A DNA stretch of 64,000 nt. Origin: Candidatus Peregrinibacteria bacterium (GTDB lineage Bacteria; Patescibacteriota; Gracilibacteria; UBA1369; LOWO2-01-FULL-3). The first letter of the stretch is position 1. The number at the start of each line of letters is the position of its first letter. The stretch is from NCBI GenBank assembly GCA_030688025.1, contig JAUYJL010000003.1, forward strand, positions 1 to 64,000. Reading direction: 5' to 3'. Both the position numbers and the translations under genes were made by a program. A model generated the notes under the pieces. That model saw only the letters and a list, made by a program, of their open reading frames with translations, ran no database searches and had not been told where the DNA came from. This document shows, piece by piece, positions 28,532-39,800 of the stretch.

Positions 28532-29083
28532 CTAAGCCTCTTCGTCCACATCTATCGTCCCATACCCATCTTCACTTTTTCGCTTGTACACAACATGAAC
28601 CGCACCATCACCTTCATTGCGATATATGTAAAAATCATGACCGATTAGCTCCATCTGATTGATCGCTTCTTGCTCCGTCATCGGTCGAAGTTTTTTTAAT
28701 TTTTTGCGTTTCACCACATCCGACATTACACCAAATTCATCCTGCGAAGTTAAAACATTTTTCAATGTCGAAGATGGCAACCACTCTCCATCTTTAGTTC
28801 TTCTTTCCTCGGATTCTTTATATTTTTCCATCTGTCTTTCAAGCTTTTCGCAAACCCTTCGCAAAGCCCCCTCTGTCGATTCACCGCCTTCCTCAGCCCT
28901 GATCACAGCATGCGGAACATACATCGTAATCTCAATTTTATTTTTCGCAACTTTCACATGAACAATACTCGCCTCATCATCAATCCGATTCGCATACTTC
29001 GCCAAATGTTCAATTTTTTCACGAATAAAATTATCCTCTGTTTCATTTGCGCCAACCCCGTCACGATAAATTTCAATATTCAT
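28532..29083 (-). CDS. hpf: Ribosome hibernation promoting factor, long form
   Basis: Binds 30S subunits and pairs ribosomes into inactive 100S dimers in starved cells. Seen in 183 aa: N-terminal S30AE fold (IREKIEHLAKYANRIDDEASIVHVKV, EITMYVPHAVIRAEEGGES), a linker, and the C-terminal dimerisation domain with VKRKKLKKLRPMTEQEAINQMELIGHDFYIYRN...VVYKRKSEDGYGTI. The C-terminal domain identifies the long, self-dimerising form. It starts 18 nt after tpiA on the same strand. Confidence 0.96.
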   Translation of the reverse strand: MNIEIYRDGVGANETEDNFIREKIEHLAKYANRIDDEASIVHVKVAKNKIEITMYVPHAVIRAEEGGESTEGALRRVCEKLERQMEKYKESEERRTKDGEWLPSSTLKNVLTSQDEFGVMSDVVKRKKLKKLRPMTEQEAINQMELIGHDFYIYRNEGDGAVHVVYKRKSEDGYGTIDVDEEA

Positions 29084-29101
29084 AAGATTTTTACATAGAA
29101 A

Positions 29102-29764
29102 TTAAGATTTTAAACCGCTCACCAAATCCATCAAAACGCTATAAGGATCATCAGCTCTGACCACTCCTGAAGCCAATAAAACCCCACTCGCCCCAAGCGC
29201 CAAAGCAATCCTCACATCTTCCCCGTCCTTGATTCCCGCTCCGACCAAAACATTCCCACTCCCCACCAACTCCACTGCTTTTTCTATAATCGCAGGCTCG
29301 GTTTTCGAAACAGACAAATCCCCTCCGATAAGTTCCGGAGGCTCAACCGCGACCAAATCAGGATTAAACCCAGAAATTTTCTTCGCCCTATCTCCATCAT
29401 TCGCACAAGCAATAACAAAAAGTCCTGCACGCTTCGCCGCATTTATACATTTCTCCAAATTTTCATTTTCAAGCTGAAATTCCGCATGATTCAAAAGCGT
29501 CCCATAAGCCCCAACCCCTTTCACCATATCCGGCAAAATATGTCCGGTGTGCCCTCCATATCCCACAAAATCCGTATGTTGAGCAAAAACAGGAATAGAA
29601 ACCGCCTCGCAAACTTTCACCAAATCAAGCGCAGAAACCGCAATACAAATATTCGCACCGGTTTCTTTCGCAACCCGCTCATGAATTTTCGCTAAAGCAA
29701 CGGCACTTCCACCCGTCCCTTGCTCGTACGCCTTAAAATTGACTAAAATCAAAGGTAATTTCAT
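29102..29764 (-). CDS. tpiA: Triosephosphate isomerase, archaeal-type short form
   Basis: Interconverts dihydroxyacetone phosphate and glyceraldehyde 3-phosphate. Seen in 220 aa: NFKAYEQGTG (Asn/Lys active-site pair), LLNHAEF (catalytic His region), AVEPPELIGG (catalytic Glu region) and GAGIKDGEDVRIALALGASGVLLASGVV (phosphate loop). Usual bacterial TIM is about 250 aa with AYEPVWAIGTG. The 220-aa length, AVEPPELIG and the C-terminal loop are those of the archaeal-type enzyme. Its -10 box ends 6 nt from the ATG. hpf follows after 18 nt. Confidence 0.93.
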   Translation of the reverse strand: MKLPLILVNFKAYEQGTGGSAVALAKIHERVAKETGANICIAVSALDLVKVCEAVSIPVFAQHTDFVGYGGHTGHILPDMVKGVGAYGTLLNHAEFQLENENLEKCINAAKRAGLFVIACANDGDRAKKISGFNPDLVAVEPPELIGGDLSVSKTEPAIIEKAVELVGSGNVLVGAGIKDGEDVRIALALGASGVLLASGVVRADDPYSVLMDLVSGLKS

Positions 29765-29770
29765 GAGGAA

Positions 29771-29776
29771 AGTATA
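29771..29776 (-). promoter_or_regulatory. -10 box of tpiA-hpf, leaderless spacing
   Basis: TATACT on the minus strand ends 6 nt before the tpiA ATG, so transcription should start at or beside the start codon. The flanking 12 nt GTAGTATACTTT also occur upstream of the rel gene (around 56037-56042). Confidence 0.5.
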
Positions 29777-29814
29777 CTACAAATCCCACTTATATCCAAA
29801 ATCTTATTAAAAAT

Positions 29815-30690
29815 TTAATGCCCAGATAATTTTCTTTTTTCCTCTGCTTCCATCAAGAAATTTTTGGCATTTTCCCTCGAAACAACAGGCACTCCTGTTT
29901 CCCGTTCAATACCTCTACGCGCATCACCGGCAATCCGCCCACCTTGCTTAGCAATTTCACAACTTTCCGAAAATCCATCAGGCAGCTTTTTCTTTGAGAT
30001 TTCCGTTGTCGTAGCCTCTGCCAACATATTCAAAACAAGTTCGAGATTCGTCATATTATCTCTCAAACTTTGTTTCTTCAGACCCTTAAACCGCTTATAA
30101 TCTTTCACTTTCATCCCAGCCCACTCATTAGTCATTTCATCCGTTAAAACCGCATACTCTTGCCCTTCCTTGACTCCTCTAGTTTGCCATTCATCTGTCA
30201 ATTCTTTGCATACTTCTATAGTTTTAAGTCTCTGATTTATCCATTCCTTGGAATACCCTTTTTGCAAATAATTTTTCATCACACGGTCAATCGATAACTC
30301 AGGATCTTCCGTCTCTTCAAGCCTTTCATAACCAACCTTGGCAAGCCAAAGCTTGATTGGTTCAGCTTTTGGACTCGGAACAGATTGAATAAGACGCAAA
30401 AGTGTTTCCACAGTCGCCACATCAGTTTCTCGCAACTTACCATCTTGAGCAATCATTTTCAAGTGGTCACAAAATGTGACCACTTCACTTCCTTCAGTCT
30501 TTAAGCGATTTTTAAGAGTCGTCCAATAACTTTTTGCCTTTTTGTAATCAGTCTGCTCTATCAACACAGCCACAACATCAATCACCGAAAAATACCAAAG
30601 TTCATGCTTTTCATCATAATATTTCCGAATATTGAAATTTTCAAAAACAACCGAAATATTATCCCCTATTTGTTTTTGACTATTCTCCAT
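29815..30690 (-). CDS. BRO-N / DinD-like antirepressor-family protein
   Basis: Seen in 291 aa: an N-terminal BRO domain with IRKYYDEKHELWYFSVIDVVAVLIEQTDYKKAKSYWTTLKNRL, then LMRLIQSVPSPKAEPIKLWLAKVG-like sequence and a C-terminal part matching the DNA-damage-inducible protein D type (ELTDEWQTRGVKEGQEYAVLTDEM, MTNLELVLNMLAEA, SCEIAKQGGRIAGDAR). BRO-N domains bind DNA and are frequent in phage antirepressors and mobile regions. The role in cells is unclear. No other phage gene lies nearby. It is transcribed away from the giant MORN-protein gene. Confidence 0.85.
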   Translation of the reverse strand: MENSQKQIGDNISVVFENFNIRKYYDEKHELWYFSVIDVVAVLIEQTDYKKAKSYWTTLKNRLKTEGSEVVTFCDHLKMIAQDGKLRETDVATVETLLRLIQSVPSPKAEPIKLWLAKVGYERLEETEDPELSIDRVMKNYLQKGYSKEWINQRLKTIEVCKELTDEWQTRGVKEGQEYAVLTDEMTNEWAGMKVKDYKRFKGLKKQSLRDNMTNLELVLNMLAEATTTEISKKKLPDGFSESCEIAKQGGRIAGDARRGIERETGVPVVSRENAKNFLMEAEEKRKLSGH

Positions 30691-30794
30691 ACATTTTTTG
30701 AACTAAAAAATCACAGAAATACTAGTCAAAAACCAATTCATTTACAACAAAAAACTTTTTATAAATACTTTAAGAAAATTTTACATTTTACAAC

Positions 30795-30823
30795 TTGCAT
30801 AAAGAAGATAACTTTGCTATAAT
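30795..30823 (+). promoter_or_regulatory. Promoter of the giant-protein genes
   Basis: TTGCAT (30795-30800), 17-nt spacer, TATAAT (30818-30823) with the extended -10 TG at 30815-30816. Transcription should start near 30830, i.e. just after the first in-frame ATG (30827). This is the main reason for choosing ATG 30878 as the start of the giant protein. Confidence 0.75.
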
Positions 30824-30877
30824 ACTATGATAGCTTTAATAAAGCCCGAGAAAAAGGGCACTAAAACAAAAACAAAA

Positions 30878-33800
30878 ATGGCTATTAAAAAATTCCTAGA
30901 TTGTATCTCTAACTACAGTCAAAAACTCTCCCAAAAAGAGAACCGATTCGTGTATTTTGCTGATGCAGAAAAACCCGCCCCAGCAGAAACACAAAAAGAG
31001 CCAAAAGACATGAATCATGAGGAATTTAAAAAATATCTTCAAGAAAAAACAAGAGTAAGCATCGAAGGAACCGGTACCGATCAAAAATTCGTTTTTCCAG
31101 TTAAGAATCAAGCTACAGAACGCTTCCCATGGACCCAAGAATTCGAAGATAAACTTAAAAAACTAAACATTAAAGACCTAGCCCATCCAGTCGAAATAAC
31201 GCAAGCCGTCCTAGCGGAATTCGAAAGAGTCACGAAAAGCACAACAAGAGAAGCTTTAATTCCAGTAAGCAACGACCCAGCAAAAAAACTAGACGCCAAA
31301 AAAGAAAATCCAGCCTTCATCGAAAGAAAAAACTTCATCAGAACCCTATCCACAACTCTTCAAGAAAAATACAAAACCCATGCAGAAAAAATAACATGGA
31401 CACTCATAGAAAATGATGCAACCGACTCAAACAAATTTAAATTGCAAGCAACTGATAAAAAAACAAACGCCAAAATTGTGTCAATTTCCGCCATGGAAAG
31501 CCCTGCCATATTTATTGTAGGAACATCAGAGCAAAGCTTTCTTAACCCAACCCCGACTAAAGCACGATCCAAATTCGAAGAACTATTAAACTTACACCTA
31601 GAAGAATGGGGAGAAACATCAGTGGAACTTTCTGCCACAGAGGAAAAGAAAGCATACATAGAAACATTGCAAAACGTCTCCACAGATTTCGAGAAAAAAA
31701 CAGCCCCAGCCGAAATAACAGATCAGGAAACAAGAAAAGACATAGAGCTTTACTACAAACAAGCCGCAGAATCAATTGCGGAACTGTCAACCGACCAACT
31801 TAGCAAAATAATCAAATACAATAGCTTCCCTGTATCCCAATCCGACCTAGACTCCGCCTTCACGCACAACTGGACAAGAAATGACAGAGCAAAAGCAAAA
31901 GCAAAAGCCACTTTCACAAAAACCATTTCAGATAAACTTGTTCAAAAAGCAAACGCCACCTCAGCTGAAATTGCCAAAGAAACACCTACAGACAAAGCCC
32001 AAGCGATAGAGCACATAACAAAACTCCTAAGAGCCTTCACTAAGATTCAAAACGAAAAAGATATAGGATTTGTAAAAAATGCACCATTTGTTCTTAAAAA
32101 CTGCCTTAACGCGCTTTCAGCCCAACAAGACAGAAATGTACCCCGTGTCGCAATCAGCCAAGTGACAAAAGAGTACGAATTATTTGGAGTAAATTACATG
32201 CAAGGCGACAAAACCCCAGAAAAAATCAAAGCCACTTTTTATCAAGTGTTAAGAGTCGGTATCCCAGGCGCCGACAACGACCCAGAATACAAGGCAAAAA
32301 TTGACACACTCCTAGCCAAAGCTTTCCCGGAAGCAGAATCAAAAACCCCAGTAGAACTTTTAGAAAAAACAAAAAAAACATTTGATAGAACAATAGCAAA
32401 AGCCGGAGAGACAAGAGCGAAAGCTAAAGCGATATACGACAAAATGGCAGCAACAGACAAGAGATCAGCTTCAAACCCATCACTACCACTCTCAAGCATA
32501 ACAGCCTCTTTAGCCTCCGCAAAAACAGCTTTTGAAGCACCAACGAAAAAAATCCAAAATATTGTAGAAGGAAAAACAGCAGAAGGAACTTTTGACGCGA
32601 CTCATGATTTAACCAATGGTCGCACAATCGAAGACACTGGAACAGTAGAACAAGGAGAATTCCACGAAGGAAAATTAAAAAAAGGCCAAAGGGTTAATGC
32701 AATAGGCACAATCGAAGAAGGAGAATTCCAAAACAGAAACTTACAAAACGGAAGAATAATATTCACCAATGGAGAAATCCAAGAAGGAGAATTTGACACA
32801 AACACCAATCTAACCAGCGGTATAAAAATCGACCAAGACGGAAAAATCACAAAAATACCAGTGGCCGCACCCGCTCCAGCTCCAGCAGCAGAACAACCAA
32901 AAGTAAAATCATTGTCAGACGATATGACTGACTCAGGAATGGAAAATATGCGGACAGCAAAAGCGGAATTACAAAAACTAAGAGACAAGCTGAAAACCAC
33001 AGGCGAATTTGTAAGCGCAATAACTACAGATGGAGAAGGCTCACCCATGTTTACACTTACCACAAAGAAAAAGGGAGCATACCAAATTAAAATATTCCAA
33101 GATAGGAAAAAGCCCCCATATTTTATGGTAATAGGAACCCAGCTTACGAGTCCCCTGATAAAAACCCCTAAAAACCTGGCAAAGTATATAGAAGAGAACA
33201 AATTATTGAAAAAACCCGCAGCCGCTCCAGCCAAGACCGCACCCGCTCCAGCTCCAACTCCAGCATCGGTCTCAGCACCAGCCCCAGCCGCTTCCGCCCC
33301 AGAAGCCACAGCGGGAGAACCAGAACCTGACGCAAAAAGAGAACCAGAACTCACACAAGAATACAAAGCAAACCACGAGCAAACATTAAAAATGGCCACA
33401 GCGACCAGAACAAAAGCCGCAGAGACTTTAAGGAAGTCAAATGAAGTTCTAGCAAAAGCCAAAGCAACATTAACACCATTACCCGCAGACGTACAAACAG
33501 CAATTGATGAAGCACAAAAAGCCGCAAATGATTCTACAACCGCAGATCAACTAAAAGGAAAAGCCTACGCAGAAAACACCAACACAACGCCACATCGCAC
33601 AGAAATCGGCGAACGAACACCAGCAGGCATCCTCACAAAAGGACGAGCAGTAGACAAAGAAGGAACAATCCTAGAAGGAAACTTCGCCACCGACGGAAAA
33701 CAAGCCCTTATAAAAGGACGCGCAATTTTAAATGACGGAACAATCCTAGAAGGGAACTATGACCCCAACAGCGAGAACATAACAAAAGGAAAAGCGATTC

Positions 33801-36800
33801 TCCCATCTGGAGAAATCCAAGAAGGAGAATTCGATCCAAAAACGGGAAGTATCACAAAAGGAAGATCAATTTTGCCATCTGGCATAATCCTAGAAGGAAC
33901 ATTTGCAAATAAGACATTAGCTACCGGGACAAGAACTACAACTGATGGAAAAGTTGAAACATGGGAAAATGGGAAAAAAGTTGAACATTCAGCTCAAGCC
34001 CCAGCAGCAGCAGCAGCACCAGCAGGAGCCCCAACTACAGCCGCTCCAACAAAAGACTCCGCTCCAGCAAGAGTGGAAAAGAGAATAGACGCAACCACAC
34101 TAGAAACCCCTGATTTCAAAACCGCAACGACACCTGCAGAAAAAGCAGAACAAGCCGCACAAATCCAACAAATCGAAGAATTAATAGCAGCCGAAACCGA
34201 AAAATTAGAAAAATTAAATAAAACCCAGGGAAATCCACAAGCCTTAGCCAACGCAAAAGCTGCAATCGACTCAACATTAGTAAAGCTAAAATCAACATTA
34301 GAAAAACTAAAGAAAGGAGAAGTCCTAACGACAAATGGAAAAGAAAAATTCATGAAAGGCAGTAGCGGCACGGGAGCAGCAGAAGCCCCAGCAGACAGAG
34401 CAGCAGGAGCCCCAGCAAAAGCCAAAGAAGCCGCCCCGGCAGAACCAGAAATCCCTGCCACATACAAAACAAAATACGAAGAAACTCTAGCAAAAGCCAA
34501 AGCTACAAGAGCCCTCACTCATGCGTCAGTCAGAAATAAATCAAAACCACTAGATCCAACCGTACAAGCAGCAATTGATAATGCAGAAAAAGCCGCACAA
34601 GATGCCACAAAAAATCTAACAGGAAGCTACACTGATAAAAAAACATACACAGAAATCGGAGAAAAAACAGGAAAAATCGTAACAAAAGGAAGAAAAATCG
34701 CCCCAAATGGAACAACCCACGAAGGAGAATTTGATAAAGAACTGGGCGGCTTAACAAAAGGAAGAAAAACATCCCCAGACGGAACAATCCAAGAAGGAGA
34801 ATTTGACGCAAACACCGTAACCTTAAAAAAAGGAAGAATAATCCTCCCAAATGGAACAACCTACGAAGGAGAATTTGATCAAACAGGAAGATTAACAAAA
34901 GGAAGAAAAACATCCCCAGACGGAACAATCCAAGAAGGAGAATTTCATCAAACAGGATACCTAAAAAAAGGAACAAAAACCCTTCCCAACAGAACAATCC
35001 TAACAGGAAAATGGGACAAAGAAGGAAAGAAAAACGGAACAGTTACAGAAACTCAAGCCACAGCCGAAAAGAAAGAACCCACAACAGCAGAAAAAATTGC
35101 AAAACTCAAGAAACAAATCGACAAACTTTACGCACAAAGAGATAATCCTAACACATCAGGTGCTCAAGCAAGCGAAATTGGAGACAAAATAATAAAACTT
35201 GAAAACCAAGTCAAAGGACTTGAAGCCGCCACCGCCGAAAAGAAAGAACCCCCAACAACAGAAGCACAAGCAGAAGCACCAGCACCTACCCCTCCTCCAA
35301 CCACAGAAAAACCAGCCGCCCCAGAAGCCACACCGGAAGTCCAACCGGAAAACGAAGTAATCACAAACGCTGTAGCCATAGCCGATGCCGCCGCAAAAAT
35401 AGCAAATGAAGCTGCAAAAACAGCAGCTACCGCTGGAGAAAGAACGCCAAAAGCCGGAGAAAGACCAGCAATATATAGAAACAAACAAGGAACATTGTTT
35501 ACAGGTATCGTTGGCGAAGACAATAAATTAGTAGAAGGCAGAGCCATAACAAAAAAAAATACAAAATTCGAAGGATTAATTGATCCAAAAACAAGACAAA
35601 TCATATTTGGACGAATAACATTGAAAACTGGAGAAAAATTCGAAGGAGAATTTCATCCGGCAGAAGGGGGAAAAGCAGCTCAGCTTAAAGAAGGAAGACA
35701 TGTAAGCGCAGACGGAAAGACAACAGAAGAAGGATTATTCGACAAAGATTCAAACAAACTTATCAATGGCCGACGAATAACAACCTCAACCGCCGGAAAA
35801 CTCATTGAAGTCGGAAAATTCGACAAAGACACAGGCAAGCTCATAGATGGTAAAAAAACAAAAACAGACGGCACGATTGAAGTCGGAAAATTCGACAAAG
35901 GCACCGGCAATCTCATAGATGGCATACGAACATTGCCAAATGGCGACAAAGAAAAAGGAAAATGGAACCCAGACGGAAAACCAAATGGAGCTATAGAAAA
36001 AATCGCAGCCCCGGTCAACCCAACTACAAAAAACATTACCAACCTTGCCTCCAAAAACATAATAATAAGCGGAGAAAAATTAAACCTACCGGACGCACAA
36101 GCAAAAGCTATTGAAACCCTATCAACAGCACTAGAACCAGCGCTTCTTGCAGCCAAAACCCCAACCGAAGTTCGAGACATTCTGGAAAAACTCTCGACAA
36201 ATATATCAAAAACATTAGTAGCCGTCGACAAAGACACAGGAATCAAAAAAATCGAATTCCCGGCATTTGGCATCACATGGACAAACCAACCAATAAACCA
36301 ATTTGACCTAGCGGGAAAAGACAGCTTCAGAAAATTAATAAAGAAAATCTCAGGAGCCAAAAAAGAAAAACATGGTCCACGCTCACCTGAATTCGAGACA
36401 TTCAGAAAAGAAATAAAAAAATACGAAGACACAAGCGCAAGACTGGAAACAGACGCAAGATATAAAACCAACTACAAAGCCCTCGCAACAAAAACCAACC
36501 TTGTCGACGAAAGCGTCCACAAACTCGGCGAAGACGGGATCGAGGCAAAATGGGCATTCATGAAAGGCCACGGAAGAATTGACAAAATTCTTACAACCGA
36601 CGAAGGTCCATTCAAACTGGACGACACCCAAACAGGAAGATTCGTCGCACAAGTCATCACGGAAGGCTTAGACTTCAAAATCGACCTGGAACATATTTTC
36701 AAATTCGCGGCACAGTACAATAAAGATTTCCCTCAAGATTTCGGAGATTTCATGAAAAAATATGAAACACTTTCAGCTAAAGCAAACAAGACCCCCGATG

Positions 36801-39800
36801 AACAAAAAGAATTAGCAAAAATGTTCAACGAAGTTCTATCCCCTGCCCTAAGACTTCTCGAATCAATACAAAAACTTCGCTACAACCAAGAAAAAGCAAA
36901 AGAAACCGCCGAAATTCTTACTCCAAAACAACAAAAAATCAGAACAAGCCTATCCTCAATGTTCACCTATTCCGAAAGAGAACCGGGAAAATGGGAACGC
37001 CTCATGGGCTGGATGCAAGGAGTGGAACATGTAGACGCAGATGACGAAAAAGCAGGAAAAGTCCCTGTCCTAACAGACCTAGACGGAGAAATAAAATATC
37101 TCGACAGAGGAATCCTAAGACGCTCATTCGATCCAAAAGCCGCATACGCCAAATTCATTGAAACAAGCGGAGCAATCACTGTCGATGAAAACGACAAGAG
37201 AACAATAGATCCTGTAAAAATGCTCGCAAAAACAAACGAATTGATCGCCCTTGGAGGAAGAAGCATAGCGATACGAAAATTAATGCTAGGAGAAGGAAAA
37301 AAATCTCTCGATGAATTACAAAAAGATAAAGATTTCGCAAAGAAGCTAAAAGCACTCGTCCCAGCTCCGCTCACTGCCGAAATGATGGCAGAAACAAAAG
37401 AAATTCCAAAAGAACAAATGGAAGCATTCCAGCTTGGATTCATTCTTGGCGAAGACATGCAATACGACACAGAATTGGCAGAGACTCAAGCACTATTAAG
37501 AGAAGAGAGTCCTGAAAACGCAAAAAATCCTGCAATAGAAGCCCTACTCAAAGACCTCGAAAAACAAGGAGTATCAAAAGAGGACATCATAAATGTAGAA
37601 GCGCAAATATTAGCAATGGGCGCACTTACTTTCAACCAACACGGAGACTTGCAAGGCGCAGGAGTCGCATTCAACAAAAAAATCAAAATAGGAAAAAACA
37701 CAACCTTAACCATCGGAGGAGGAAAAACAAGAGAAGGAACAAACATAGGCGCCGCACTGACATTCAGCATATATGAGGGAGAAAACTTCAAATGTGGCTC
37801 AACATTAGAATTCGATTTACGAGGAGTTGGCGCTAGCTTAAATACATCATGGGAAGACGTAAACATAGGAATAGGCAGAGCAAAAATCTCATTCTCAGTG
37901 GGAGGAAGACTCGGAAAAGGTATTTCCCTTGGAGCCGGAGTCCTCATCACCCGTAGAAATGTGGCCTTAAGAATCGCAGAAAACAAAGCCAATCTCGAAA
38001 AAGAAACAGGCATAAATTCACAGGAATGGGAAGCATTCAAAGCCTCAAAAGGTAAACCTACAGAAGAAAGATATGCACTTCTTAAGAAAGTAACAAAACT
38101 ATACAACGCAATCGTAATCCCATATAAATCAACATTCCCGGGAGACCAAGCCGTTCAACACAGAGACATAGTCTACATGATGGACAGCTTCAAAGACGCA
38201 GTCACGGACAAAGCCGTAGATCAAATCGCAAGCTCACCATGGGAATTTTTCCAAGGAGTCGGAGTTGTCGCGACAATATACCCTCCATTCTTCATGCTTG
38301 TAGGAGTGTTCAAACTTGGTTCCGCAAAAGTATTCATACCAAGCAGAGACAAACTCGGAAAAATCAAAGACAAAATCTCAAACAAGATAATGCGCAGAAA
38401 ATTGGAAGTTGCACTTCAGGAGGCAGAAAAAAGAATGAAAGAGGGAAAATCTATCGGAGTGGAAGCCCCAACGATTGAAACAAGAACATATGGACCTGCA
38501 AGAAAAATAGACTTTAAAGGAGCACAAAAAACAGCAAACCTAGTCTACAACAGCGCAGAAACCGCAGAAATAGACCCAAACGGCTCACCACGAGTCACTA
38601 CCTCCAAAGCAAGAACTTCTTTCGCCGACCTCCTGAAAGAGACCGATGAACCGGAATGGAAAAAAGTTGCAGACCCTACCAAAGAAACTCCTCTTGAAAT
38701 CGAAGCCGATAAACTAAAACGCTTCAACAAAAAACTTCTTAAAGAAGTACAATTACAACTTGGCGAAGACAAAGACGGAAAACGCGAACTTAAAGTATTA
38801 AATACTTATAATAAAGATGTTGAAGTCTATATCGACCCTCGTATCCCACGTGAAGAACTCGGATTGACGGTCGAAGGAGGCAAACTTTACATCACCGGAG
38901 ATATCGACAAAATCGCAATCACTCGCGAAAGATTCTACATGCCGTTCAAATCACAAAAAAGCACAAGTAGCATAAAAGACATCATCGTCCTCGGAAACCA
39001 AGGCTCAGTCGCCGGCACAGTCGACAGAGAATATATAGAACGATATTCAAGCGCCTACGCCGAAAAACTTGAAGGAGACATGGGATTCTCACTGGAAACA
39101 GGATACGGAGAATCCGCTCAAGAAAACATAAAAGAAGGCCCACTCGCACCCGAAGAACAAACAGAAGTAAAAGCAATTTCAACGGCAAAAGCGGCAAAAC
39201 TAAAACAAAGACAAGACGAGCAAGCCGCAAGAGAAACAGGCAGACAACAATTCATAGCAGACGTAGAGAAAGGGAAAAAAGCCTACGATGCCCGCAAAAA
39301 AGAAAAAGAAACCCGCAAAACAGAAGCCAAAGAAATGGACACATCTACAGCCAAACGTACAAAAGCCTTGGACGCAATAAAAACAAAAGCTTTGAAAGAA
39401 CAAACAGTTCCACCAGCTTTCGATGCAGACATCGTAAGCCTTGCTAAAAATCCCGCATTCCGAAAAGAATTAGGAGAAATCACAGGCAATGATGAAAAAA
39501 TAAAAACCCTAATCTTAACATACGCAAAAAAGACAACCAGAAGCGGAAAACTTCTATATCCTGCCCTACAAAATATCACCAAAAAAGGCCACGAAAACGA
39601 AATCAATCACGCAATGATCGGAGTACTGAACAAATGGTTTCTCACCCTATTAAGGGATGACAAACAAAGCGACAAAGCAATCCATCGCACCCTTGCAGGA
39701 AGAATACGATTCGCAACACAAATATTCACAGAATCTTTCGAGGCATCACGAAAAGCAATCAACGCCCGCCTTCCGAACGATCAACAAATAACCATTTCCT

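Noticed and set aside
29815-30690. Prophage region around the BRO/DinD-like gene
   Set aside because: No integrase, capsid, lysis or other phage gene is nearby, and the flanking genes are housekeeping or cell-surface genes.
32602-33462. Long ORFs opposite the giant MORN gene (also 33994-34518, 35680-36471, 37486-38106)
   Set aside because: They are mirror frames of repetitive, low-complexity codons on the other strand and show no protein features of their own.
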